From positions 58,956 to 88,500 of the forward strand of contig NW_003119425.1 in the NCBI RefSeq assembly GCF_000003605.2: DNA of 29,545 nucleotides, in the 5' to 3' direction. Positions 1 through 8,293 of this stretch are shown here, piece by piece (within the stretch, counting starts at the first letter, position 1; each line of letters starts with the position of its first letter). The notes under the pieces are model-generated. The model searched no databases and was not told where the DNA came from. It saw only the letters and a program-made list of their open reading frames with translations. The stretch is from Saccoglossus kowalevskii (taxonomy: Eukaryota > Hemichordata > Enteropneusta > Harrimaniidae). The translations under genes were made by a program, and so were the position numbers.

Positions 1-253
1 AGCCATCATCTCTGTACAGGCCGATCATTTTTCCGCAAATATCATGTAGCTGTGACAATAAAAAGCATCCAACTAATTCACACGTCTCTGCGCCGTCGAA
101 ACTGCCCATAGTTACGTCGAATGAGCTGGTGCTCTTCTTCTGCCAGTAGTGGCCATTATGTGATAACAGAGACTTTTTTGAATGTAGAATAATATTTATT
201 TCTTCTTCCGAAATATGGTCGTATGAAGAGGCGAAGTGTAACACTTCATACAT
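1..253 (-). mobile_element. Reverse transcriptase fragment of a retroelement (YRDD box)
   Basis: Read on the minus strand, 84 codons are open with no stop from 253 to the window edge. The stretch contains [18 protein letters not shown], a block I recall from reverse transcriptases of many aquatic-animal retroelements, followed by GLYRDDG. YRDD, encoded at 16-5, sits where the catalytic (F/Y)xDD box of polymerase motif C is expected. A TA microsatellite interrupts the reading to the right, and the rest of the protein lies off the left edge. The element family is not resolved. It lies beyond the last visible exon of gene A and is probably intronic to it. The RT assignment is from remembered motifs. 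Confidence 0.68.
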
Positions 254-256
254 ATG

Positions 257-272
257 TATATATATATATATA
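257..272. repeat. (TA)8 microsatellite
   Basis: An uninterrupted TA dinucleotide run directly borders the reverse transcriptase fragment and marks the end of its recognisable reading. Confidence 0.85.
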
Positions 273-280
273 ATGGAAAA

Positions 281-590
281 CTATTATGAGTATGATACTG
301 AAAACTGACTGATCCTGAAAACAAAATTGTGAGATATGATAAAATAATCCCACCATGGAAATAAATGTAAAAATGTCAATGTTTTGGACTTTGATGACAT
401 GAACTCACAATAATGAAAGTCTGACAAGCTTGACCATACCATTTAATGCAGCTGATGTGTAACGCATCATTTAATTAGCATGTCACAGGAAAGTATGCCT
501 GCTTTTTTTCATTTTATTTATTAGAAACATTAATTGCTACTTTTAAATTGTTTAAAGAATCCTCCCCTGGTATCCAAATGTCACATATAC
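281..590. other. AT-rich stretch left of gene A exon 6, no gene seen
   Basis: This is probably intron of gene A. Short minus-strand acceptor-like AGs occur, but none opens a convincing exon continuing the phase-1 frame that leaves exon 6 at 591. Confidence 0.5.
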
Positions 591-674
591 CTGGAGTAGT
601 TGCATTGTCTTCGGGAGTGGTCACTATTGTCTTCTCACTGCTGTCCATTTTATTCACATAATCCTCTCCATGGC
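591..674 (-). CDS. Gene A exon 6: cytoplasmic tail, last exon in the window
   Basis: An 84-nt exon runs from acceptor TTTATTATAG to donor CCAG|GTATATG, phase 1 to phase 1. It encodes 28 residues rich in Ser, Thr, Glu and Asp (KMDSSEKTIVTTPEDNATTP). The open phase means at least one more exon lies to the left. Confidence 0.6.
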
Positions 675-3600
675 CTATAATAAAGCAAATAATTAATAAT
701 TTATCATACTTTAAATACTGTAATATATAAGTTATGCATGCTGTAGTGTTTTCCCAAAGAAGGGGGGGGGGGTGAATGGGAACATATTTTGTTTCCCATC
801 ACATTCAATTACCATGGCTAAAGTAAGGTTATCATACCTTACCTCTATCTACAACCCTGAGTTATGATATGGTGAGGTAAGGTAAGTTAAGGTATGGTAA
901 GGTAAGTTAAGGTATGGTAAGTTAAGGTATGGTAAGGTAAGATAAGGTATGGTATGGTATGGTATGGTCTGGTCTGGTATGGTATGGTAAGGTTATCATA
1001 CCTTACCTCTATCTACAACCCTGAGTTATGCAATAAAGGATTGAATATTGATGAATTGTAAATCGCAGTTTAATAATGACCGAAATTCAGAGGCAGTAAC
1101 ATTGATTACTGAGAGAAGTATATGTCTAAGTAAGAAGGTAAAATGTTCTATGTTTAAGCAACTTGTACATGATACCACTCTATATTAATGTCTATATTAA
1201 TATCATACCTGAAAGAAGTGGTCGTGTAGATCCATTTTGTCCAATATCAGGTGTCGGAGCATGATCTGTATTAAATTCACATGTATGCATGTCAATCATC
1301 AGGAGGTAACATGATTGTGGGGAAACTCCCCTTGCAAGACATTTAGCCAGCCGCCTGTCTGCCTGGCATTTCAGACAAACAACCACATTTCAGACAAATA
1401 CAAAATTCATTTGACAGGCCAAATCTTTACAAATCTGTACAATTTTCATTGAAAATAATCCACAAAAATAGACTATAAATCTATGGCTAGAGTAGCAACT
1501 TTTAGACATGCAGGCACTTTCTAATTATGCAAATTAGGTAATTATTATGCATAGATTTAAACCCCAAACTAATCAGGTGTGTGCACTGTCCTAGAGCATT
1601 CATGTACCAAGATTCATTGAAATGTAATGACTAGTACTTGAAATATCAAAAGCTTGAAAATTGACTAATTATGCAAATTAGGTAATTAATATGCACGGAT
1701 ATTACCAGTAACCTACAACCTATAAAGTCTGTGCATTGTCCTATGACATCTTTCTACCAAGTTTCATTAAAATGTAATGATCAGTACTTGAAATATCAGT
1801 GGAAAAGTAGAAAATTGAATAATCATTATGCAAATTAGGTAATTAGTAAGCATGGGTTTTTACCCAAATCTAACTAAATATGTGCATTAGTACAGAGCAT
1901 CTATGTACTAAGTTTCATTAAAATCTAATGAGTGGTCTTTAGAGATAAGTGAAACAGGCATGGAACGTACAGCTACAAAATTGCTAATTATCATGCCAAA
2001 TAGGTAATTAATAACTCTTCTAGTTTCTTGTTCATTTTAAATACACAACAATATTTGACTTGTTTGAATAATATCTAAGTTCCCTGTCATAAGTATACAA
2101 GTCATTATATATACATCTCCTTTACATGATTTAACTTGTATGAGGCCAATGTTTATTGAGGACAGTATAGGTTGTGTTGAGGGAATTATTTGTTTAAATA
2201 TAATTTTGGAATAACACTATGCATTTTCATTTTGAGCAAAACTGTAATTTTTGTCTGTACTTTTTGCATATATGCAAATTAGGCTGATAATTGTGTCGTT
2301 GATTATGGCCAACCATGGTACATGTAGTTTATATTTGTAACCATGGTTATACTTCAAGATAGAAAACTACAATGTTTTTTGATATAACCATGTTCAGTCA
2401 TGACATAGCCTTTACATCTACATTAGTCCAGATTCAAAACATAACACATTGGAAAGCAGAATTACACATGCAACCAAACATTTCTTGTTTTATAAAACAG
2501 AAAATGTATAGTATGAATAAGAGAATATGATATTTGAGAACAGAAAACAAGAAATACATACATCAAAAAGTAATTTTTTACTAAATCTTCTTGTGATTTT
2601 TAGTGAATTTTGAAAAAAATCCCCAATTTATTAACACTTACTCATGACAGGGAGAGCACAGATGCATATGGCTGTCTCACATATGCGGGGCTGCATTACT
2701 AAAAATAGTGTCAACTCGTGGGAGTGCGAGTAATTTCTATTGGTTTGCAAAGTATTTTTTTTTTTTAACATTTTTTTATTGCTTCAATAAATTAAGATAT
2801 ACAAAACAGACAGAATACAGTAAAAAAACAGACAAAAAAAACCAAACAAAGCGAACAATATGGCAAGTTATATATGTTTTCAAATAATAGAGAGTAATTA
2901 TGACTATAATTCTTCAAATGTCGACCATTTTTAATTGTGAATTTCAATTGTACCATGTTTTTTGGCAATATATTCTTCAATTTGTTGCGTTCTAGTAACA
3001 AGTGATTTTAAATTAGTGAAAACAGGCAAACATTTCTGCATCTTACACTGGTACAAGTACTGTTTTCCCAAAATCAATAAATGGTTTGTAATCTTTGAAA
3101 AATTGACATTTCCTAAAATAAAATCTTGAAGTGTTTGAAATCTGCCCCACAATGGTTTGCAAAGTCTTACACAAACAACAAATACAACAAACAGAAAAAT
3201 GATATGGTAATTACAGTTACATTTTTAGTATTATATGTTATTCACTTACCAGGTACATCTATCAATATAATTCCATTAGGATCAGATGGTGATTCGGTGT
3301 CAGCTAAACCATATGCTACACTTTTCACATCCTGATTTTGAGCTGTATACATGTATGTATTAGAAAGAGTAAAATTATTAATAAAACAATTTCCAAAAGT
3401 AATAAGTTTAAGGTCAAATTTTGACAAAAATGCTCATAATTTGTGTTTCTATAGTGTTTGGTGAAAAACAGAAACAAAGAATTCAAAGACAAGAGCATAA
3501 ATTAATGTACATGTGTATATATGTATAAAAGAAATTGTAACTTAGCTATACCATATATTGTAAGCTATTTAATTTTCACTGCTAGGATTAAATGGCATAT

Positions 3601-6600
3601 GTCATTAAATCCCAAAGTTTTGCAATAGTCATAGAACCCAGGAGAAATTGTCAATACTACAATATATCATGATTTGTACTGACATAAGTTGTCTTTGAAA
3701 CAACTTTCATCAACAATAGTCAAAGCATGTCCGAGAAATGGTTAAGGACACATGAAAATAACACCAACACAGCCAGTTCACCATTTTATATCAAAAATGA
3801 CATGTAACTGACCCACCATGAATAATGTTTATACCAAGTTTGACTGAACTCAGTCCAGGCATGCCTGAAAAACTGTTGATGACATGTTCAAATGTTGATT
3901 TTTGGTGTTTGTTTTTGGACACAAAAAAGGTCACCATTTTGAAACAAACTGATGCGCATCAGCCCCCCCCCCTGTTCTCTTGGAAAAAATTAACATGTAA
4001 CAGATGGAGCCCAATATTATATAGTTCCCTTTTTACACTGGGCATGAATGACAACCTTAATATACATGCAATATATCTTACCAGTCTTGAAAAAGTTCTG
4101 TAACCGAATTCTTAGCTTCTTATTTTTATACAAAACTACTGTAACAGCTATTACTATGATGAATAGTGAACCAACAGTCAAACCAATTATCCACCTTAGA
4201 TTGTTGCTTTTCTCAGTGTCTGAATCTTCACCTTCACTTTGAGAAGATAGCCAATCTATAATCATAAATAACAGTGAGAGTACTCTTACTTTATGATACA
4301 AACAAACATCTATCATCTTCCTGTCAGTGAAGTTGATCATAATTATTAAAGAAATATTATGGTTATAACAATTTTATTGCATACCAAAACCATGGTAGTT
4401 TATATGGTGGATATATTATACAAAATAGCATTAATTTGTGTTTACAAAAATCAGACTTCTCAAATCAAGATGTAACTGCATGAAGCCCAAAATAACACAG
4501 ACATTACTTCAGACAGTTAACATATACAGTGACTTATTAAGTGGAATGCAAACAAAAGTATTTGAGTTGGGAACGCTTATGCAAGAGTGAGATTGAAACG
4601 GGATCTTGGTATCAAGTCATGCTACTTGCAAACCCCAAGTAATGTACCTCTGATAGTACCTAGATATGGTGCTATATAGTACATGTGGTATCTGATTATG
4701 GTCATTCAGATATTTTAGCTGTTGAATGGAAATATTGATCACATGCTATGCAGTATTACCAACATGCAATATTATTGTTTTCTACATCCCGCAGAAAACA
4801 ACAACAATATTCCTCTTGTGCAACACGAGCAGCTGACCAGATATAGAAGATAATATTTGGTAATCGTAGTCCTAAATAACTATTAAAAATAGCTAGACGT
4901 TTCGAGCAATGGCTCTTTATCGATAGCATAGAAGAAAGTGTAGTGTAGTGATTTATCAGTCCGAGCAGCGTTTATTTATTTATGACCAGATATAGTGTCC
5001 ACAATAATCGCTGCTAACATGAAAACACAAATGAAACGTGCATGGTCATGAACAGTTTGGTTGGCTGGTGACTTGAGACCACAGCTATTTATATATGTAC
5101 CACAGAACAAATTTGTAAACTTCAATTCAAAAATTACAAAATGATTATTATCTATATAACTTTTGGGTATATGAAGATCTAATGTCTCCCTGATGCTTCA
5201 ATTTTTTACTTGAGATGTGCATCAGTGAATAATTGTCATGGGAACAAATCTTTATATATATCCCAAAGTTTTATAGTTAATAAGTATTAATTATATCATT
5301 AATATTTCAACATACCTTTACATTCTTCTTCCTGTACTTCGGGATGACCATCCAATACACTGCATTTATGACATTGATGTTGATACATGTAGCACCATTC
5401 ATCAAAGAGACAGTCGGTCCTTATAACACACTCATGAAGCGCTTGGTTTTTAGTGCTTTTTTCTGCAATAATAGTGACAATTAATGTTTATATTATTACA
5501 TTTCACAGCAGCTAACACATGTATATTAAATTTTGGCTGATCATAATTGTCTTATAGCTGTATAGAACTAGTACATGTACATGCATGTACCATGTAGAAA
5601 ATGAAATATATTTGATCAACTGTGAACTACACTTTATAATATTGGACACCAACAAAATTGTTATATATAGTCACTGACTATTGGTCAATATTTAATTTTT
5701 TTTCAATGGCTGCCATTTCAACTGTCAATCACAGGATATCAACAGAGAAATTTCTTAGCGCTCCATGGGACAAAAATAGTCACCAATCAGTCTGAAGTCA
5801 CCAAAACAAAAAACAAATTGACATGCATTCATCTATATATGTATACATTTTCTTTGTAGTACTAACTTTTGGTCTTTGGTACATGTATATCCACGCATAC
5901 ATGAAAAACAAAACAAAAAAAAAACATGGCCATGGCAGTCTGCAATTTTGTATCATTATCATAAAACAAACAGACGTACACTAGTAGCCTATCATGCAAT
6001 ATGTTCATACCAACTCAAATCAAACCAAGGTATGAAAAATGGTCGATGATATATTCAAAAATTGTCGTTGGACAGAGGTCAATGAAATGAAAAACAAATA
6101 GCATGTATACGTATATCATTATTAATGTCTTGTCTCTTTCAAAATTTGGATACAGCAGAAATGAATTAGGGATACATGAAAATAAAACCAACACGGCCAC
6201 CCGTTGGACATTTTGAGTCAAATCACAACATGCATTGGTACAAACAATAAACTGCCATGCAAGGGTAATTCGTCATGTGTGATGTTCATGTTTAAAGTAA
6301 AACCAGTCAAAATATTTATGTCTATAAAGAAACAAATGATGACATGTTCAAATTTTATGATTTAATTTTCTCTGTGAAAATCACTGCCAGTCCGTTAAAT
6401 TTCACCAAAATCCAAAAATATCTCAGAACATATAAACATTTCAAGTCATAATTTGGTTGAAGTTTGAAGACTTAAACAACATTAAAGATTTTTATAAACG
6501 TTAATTTTTTTTTAATTACATCTCAGTGATTATTATAAAATTGGAAATTAAACCATGAAGAAAAACATGGCAAAATATATGCACGAGAACAAAATCTGTA

Positions 6601-7360
6601 AAAAAATGTAATGCTCGGGTGATATAGATGACAAATGTGTGTTATACTTGATTTTGAGTTTTATGCATTTAGCAGAGATGCACTTTTGTAAAATTGTCAT
6701 ATTAATTAAAATTGGTCATAACCTAAAAAATAAACACTATTACAATATTAACAATAGTAGTAACAATATTAGAATTTGGAATACATTTCATTTCTTGGAG
6801 AAACAAGTTACATCCATTTATTTTGTAATCATCATTGCAAATATTTTATATTCACATAGTCATGCATGTTTGTTCTCTGCTCTGTTTACCATATAATGTG
6901 TGACAATAAAGTATTAAAAAGTATACACATACTGAGGAAAAGTGTAAAATCTGTATTAGAAGCCGCGACTTCTATTGAAATGGTACAATGCAACAGAGGG
7001 AATGCGGCGTCTATTAGAGCCATCAACACATATGAGAAATGATGAATTTTTGATTCTCAATTGTGAATGTGTGCGTCTTCTATTAGGGATGCAGCTTCTA
7101 ATACAGATTTTACGGTACTACCAGTGATACTCACCAAGTTCTTCACATTTTTGTGAGATATTCTGGCCCTGAAACTCTGAACACTTTAAGCAATTCCCCT
7201 CAGGCTGTCCAATCATTACTGGAAAGCATGTCTCATCGTGCTCACATTCAAAATCATTCATGCACGTTTCTCTTTTCAACCTTCCAGCAATTGCACTTTC
7301 CACACAAGTAATATTGAAGATGACCAGGAAAACTAAGGATATATACTTATAACTTTTCAT
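591..7360 (-). CDS. Gene A: type I membrane protein with two Dickkopf-N-like cysteine modules (six exons, 3' incomplete)
   Basis: Six minus-strand exons (7360-7135, 5462-5316, 4255-4082, 3342-3250, 1265-1209, 674-591) all join in phase 1 and give about 260 residues. Residues 1-22 are a signal peptide, followed by RLKR (27-30), a furin-like site. Module 1 (Cys 33, 39, 45, 57, 60, 72) and module 2 (Cys 87, 93, 99, 106, 109, 123) share the spacing C-x5-C-x5-C-x(6-11)-C-x2-C-x(11-13)-C. This resembles the Dickkopf N-terminal cysteine domain, but orthology to Dickkopf is not implied. A transmembrane helix spans about 146-167 and is followed by KNKKLRIR, so the N-terminus is outside. The tail is rich in Ser, Thr, Pro and acidic residues. 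NIS at 67-69 may be glycosylated. The last seen donor leaves the frame open, so the gene continues to the left. Role unknown; a cell-surface receptor or co-receptor is an inference. Confidence 0.72.
823..1030. repeat. GGTAA/GGTAT minisatellite flanked by identical 44-bp direct repeats
   Basis: The sequences at 823-866 and 987-1030 are identical over 44 bp. Between them lie about 120 bp of pentamer variants (GGTAA, GGTAT, GTTAA, GGTCT). Each flank contains the small inverted repeat TAAGGT-TATCAT-ACCTTA. The array sits in the intron between gene A exons 5 and 6. Confidence 0.9.
1209..1265 (-). CDS. Gene A exon 5: cytoplasmic tail
   Basis: A short 57-nt exon runs from acceptor TTTAATACAG to donor TCAG|GTATGA, phase 1 to phase 1. 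It encodes 19 residues (DHAPTPDIGQNG and on). The evidence is frame and splice consistency only. Confidence 0.6.
1515..2020. repeat. Degenerate tandem array, about 145-165 bp period, core TTATGCAAATTAG
   Basis: The core occurs at 1525, 1669 and 1826, with a decayed copy near 1991. Each is followed by GTAATTA, then TGTGCA(T/C)TG, then TACCAAGTTTCATTAAAATG, then AGTACTTGAAATATCA. Over three units are present in the intron between gene A exons 4 and 5. A single related core lies near 2271. Confidence 0.85.
2741..2753. repeat. Left target site duplication of the LINE insertion
   Basis: TGGTTTGCAAAGT, identical to 3153-3165, directly borders the poly(A) end of the element (poly(T) on the plus strand). 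Confidence 0.88.
2754..3152 (-). mobile_element. 5'-truncated LINE insertion (C-terminal end of ORF2)
   Basis: The minus strand from 3152 reads WGRFQTLQDFILGN, then NHLLILGKQYLYQCKMQK, then QIEEYIAKKHGTIEIHN. This resembles the C-terminal end of L1/Tx1-type ORF2 proteins. A stop at 2930-2928 interrupts the sequence just before KWSTFEEL, so the copy is inactive. The element ends in A-rich sequence (T-run at 2754-2766) and is flanked by a perfect 13-bp duplication. Tail plus duplication is the mark of target-primed reverse transcription. It lies inside a gene A intron in the same transcriptional orientation. Confidence 0.82.
3153..3165. repeat. Right target site duplication of the LINE insertion
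   Basis: TGGTTTGCAAAGT abuts the 5' truncation point of the element and matches 2741-2753 exactly. Confidence 0.88.
3250..3342 (-). CDS. Gene A exon 4: cytoplasmic tail
   Basis: A 93-nt exon runs from acceptor TATACAG to the consensus donor CTG|GTAAGT, phase 1 to phase 1. It encodes 31 tail residues including DTESPSDPNG. The 5'-truncated LINE lies in the following intron, with its right target duplication ending 84 bp from the donor. Confidence 0.68.
3747..3775. repeat. Dispersed repeat, copy 1
   Basis: The segment around ACATGAAAATAACACCAACA matches 6170-6198 with a few substitutions. It is probably the conserved core of an old interspersed repeat whose borders are not visible. Confidence 0.55.
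4082..4255 (-). CDS. Gene A exon 3: acidic stalk and transmembrane helix
   Basis: A 174-nt exon runs from acceptor TTATGATTATAG to donor ACTG|GTAAGA, entering and leaving in phase 1. It encodes an acidic Ser-rich stalk (EGEDSDTEKS), a roughly 20-residue helix (WIIGLTVGSLFIIVIAVTVV) and a basic stop-transfer segment (YKNKKLRIR). Confidence 0.78.
5316..5462 (-). CDS. Gene A exon 2: cysteine module 2
   Basis: A 147-nt exon runs from an acceptor TATTATTGCAG to a donor AAAG|GTATG. Joined in phase 1, it reads 49 codons with six cysteines (ECVIRTDCLFDEWC, then CHKC, then EEEC). It parallels exon 1, so one exon equals one module. No ATG or stop bounds it, so it was found only by splice sites and frame. 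Confidence 0.75.
6170..6198. repeat. Dispersed repeat, copy 2
   Basis: The segment around ACATGAAAATAAAACCAACA matches 3747-3775 on the same strand. Both copies lie in gene A introns. Confidence 0.55.
6944..7113. mobile_element. MITE-like element with perfect 20-bp terminal inverted repeats
   Basis: GTAAAATCTGTATTAGAAGC at 6944-6963 is the exact reverse complement of 7094-7113. The 170-bp interior repeats a motif close to GCG(A/T)CTTCTATTAG at about 6966, 7007 and 7073. It has no coding capacity and no clear target duplication. It sits in gene A intron 1, ending 21 nt from the exon 1 splice donor. Confidence 0.8.
7135..7360 (-). CDS. Gene A exon 1: signal peptide, RLKR site, cysteine module 1
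   Basis: The exon starts at the ATG at 7360, which immediately follows an acceptor-like TTTTATTTCAG. It encodes a hydrophobic signal peptide (ISLVFLVIFNIT core), RLKR, and six cysteines ending in QKCEEL. The donor is G|GTGAGT, with GT at 7134-7133, in phase 1. An upstream in-frame ATG at 7399 would precede the acceptor-like site and is less likely to be the start. Confidence 0.75.
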
Positions 7361-7375
7361 CTGAAATAAAATACA
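7361..7375 (-). other. Acceptor-like site abutting the gene A start codon
   Basis: On the minus strand ATTTTATTTCAG ends one base before the ATG at 7360. This suggests a 5' untranslated exon further right whose intron ends exactly at the start codon. No such exon could be placed. Confidence 0.5.
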
Positions 7376-7399
7376 TGTATTTGTAATAAATGTATGCAT

Positions 7400-8029
7400 T
7401 AATATAGTGACATTACCAGTCAGTTGGTGTAATAATTCAGTAATAACAAATAACGTAATTACAAATTAAACACAATGTGGATTTTTCAGTTAATTACATT
7501 AAAGTATATATATTCTACCTAATAAATAGGGGTGATAAATTGATCAACATTTTTTGTTTCAAAAGTATGACATTACTCTTAATTAGGACACATGTCATCA
7601 ATCTTTTCCATTTTTTCATAAAAAAATAATTTATCAGAATTTCCAATTTATGACAACCATCCATCATTCTATGGAGGTTTCACCCATGTCTTTTGTAATG
7701 TACACTGTACAGTGAACTTTCATTGAAACACTGAAGGGAACGTGGCGTAGATCGGGTTGATACAACAATGTACTGTCTTTATAGTGCATACTTTGTATTA
7801 TTGTTATTATTTTGTTGCATTGGCAATGCCAGTGAATTTTCACGTTGAAACTAAGATAATTTGGAAGAAACAATCGAAAACATTCAACATAATCGCGTCT
7901 ACACTATATGGGCCTTGTAATCTGTATACTGTATATAACATCAACGCGTTCACGCAACGATTTACATTTACACACACACAATATAGCGTGCAGTGGTAAT
8001 TTCAACATAACACTGTACAAAAAATAGAC
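7400..8029. other. AT-rich flank upstream of gene A, no gene recognised
   Basis: Several short ORFs exist on both strands but none has domain features or splice context. The promoter and first untranslated exon of gene A may lie here or beyond. Confidence 0.45.
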
Positions 8030-8293
8030 AAACGTGGAACTCCCTATCCTACATGATGTTAATTTTGCGATGATCGCGAGGACCATCGATGTGTAGATGG
8101 GTTGAAGCTCGTAAACCAGACAGCAATTAACGGCTTGCTGTACTGCACCCCATCTTGCTTGCGAGCTGAAGCGTAAAATTCCCACAGCAGATCGGCGAGC
8201 TCAACGACAGGAAGGTATTCAAAATTGGTGGCGTAACACGTACTCCTCATTTAGTCTGCCGTGAAGTATTTTTTTTATTTCTTGCATTTGTGA
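8030..8293 (-). pseudogene. Broken DUF3504 / Crypton-related domain fragment
   Basis: The minus strand carries LADLLWEFYASARKQDGVQY in one frame. That resembles the N-terminal block of the domain shared by ZMYM2/QRICH1/KCTD1-type proteins and Crypton tyrosine recombinases (pattern L..FY...RK.DG..Y). Flanking pieces continue it in other frames: NKKNTSRQTK upstream (8280-8250), and SGLRASTHLHIDGP then INIM-stop-DREF downstream (about 8110-8030). At least two frameshifts and two in-frame stops break it, so it cannot encode the domain. The region is more GC-rich than its surroundings. Assignment is by remembered motif. Confidence 0.55.

Noticed and set aside
1192-1386. Whole 64-codon minus ORF as one gene
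   Set aside because: Only 1265-1209 is supported as an exon of gene A; the rest is intron read-through.
4769-4812. Imperfect hairpin around TTGTTTTCT / AGAAAACAA
   Set aside because: Short, interrupted and low complexity; such hairpins are common in AT-rich sequence.
4880-4960. Segment with CTAGACGTTTCGAGCAATGGCTCTTTATC, reminiscent of a retroelement 3' region
   Set aside because: The likeness is from memory only, with no coding sequence, borders or target duplication visible.
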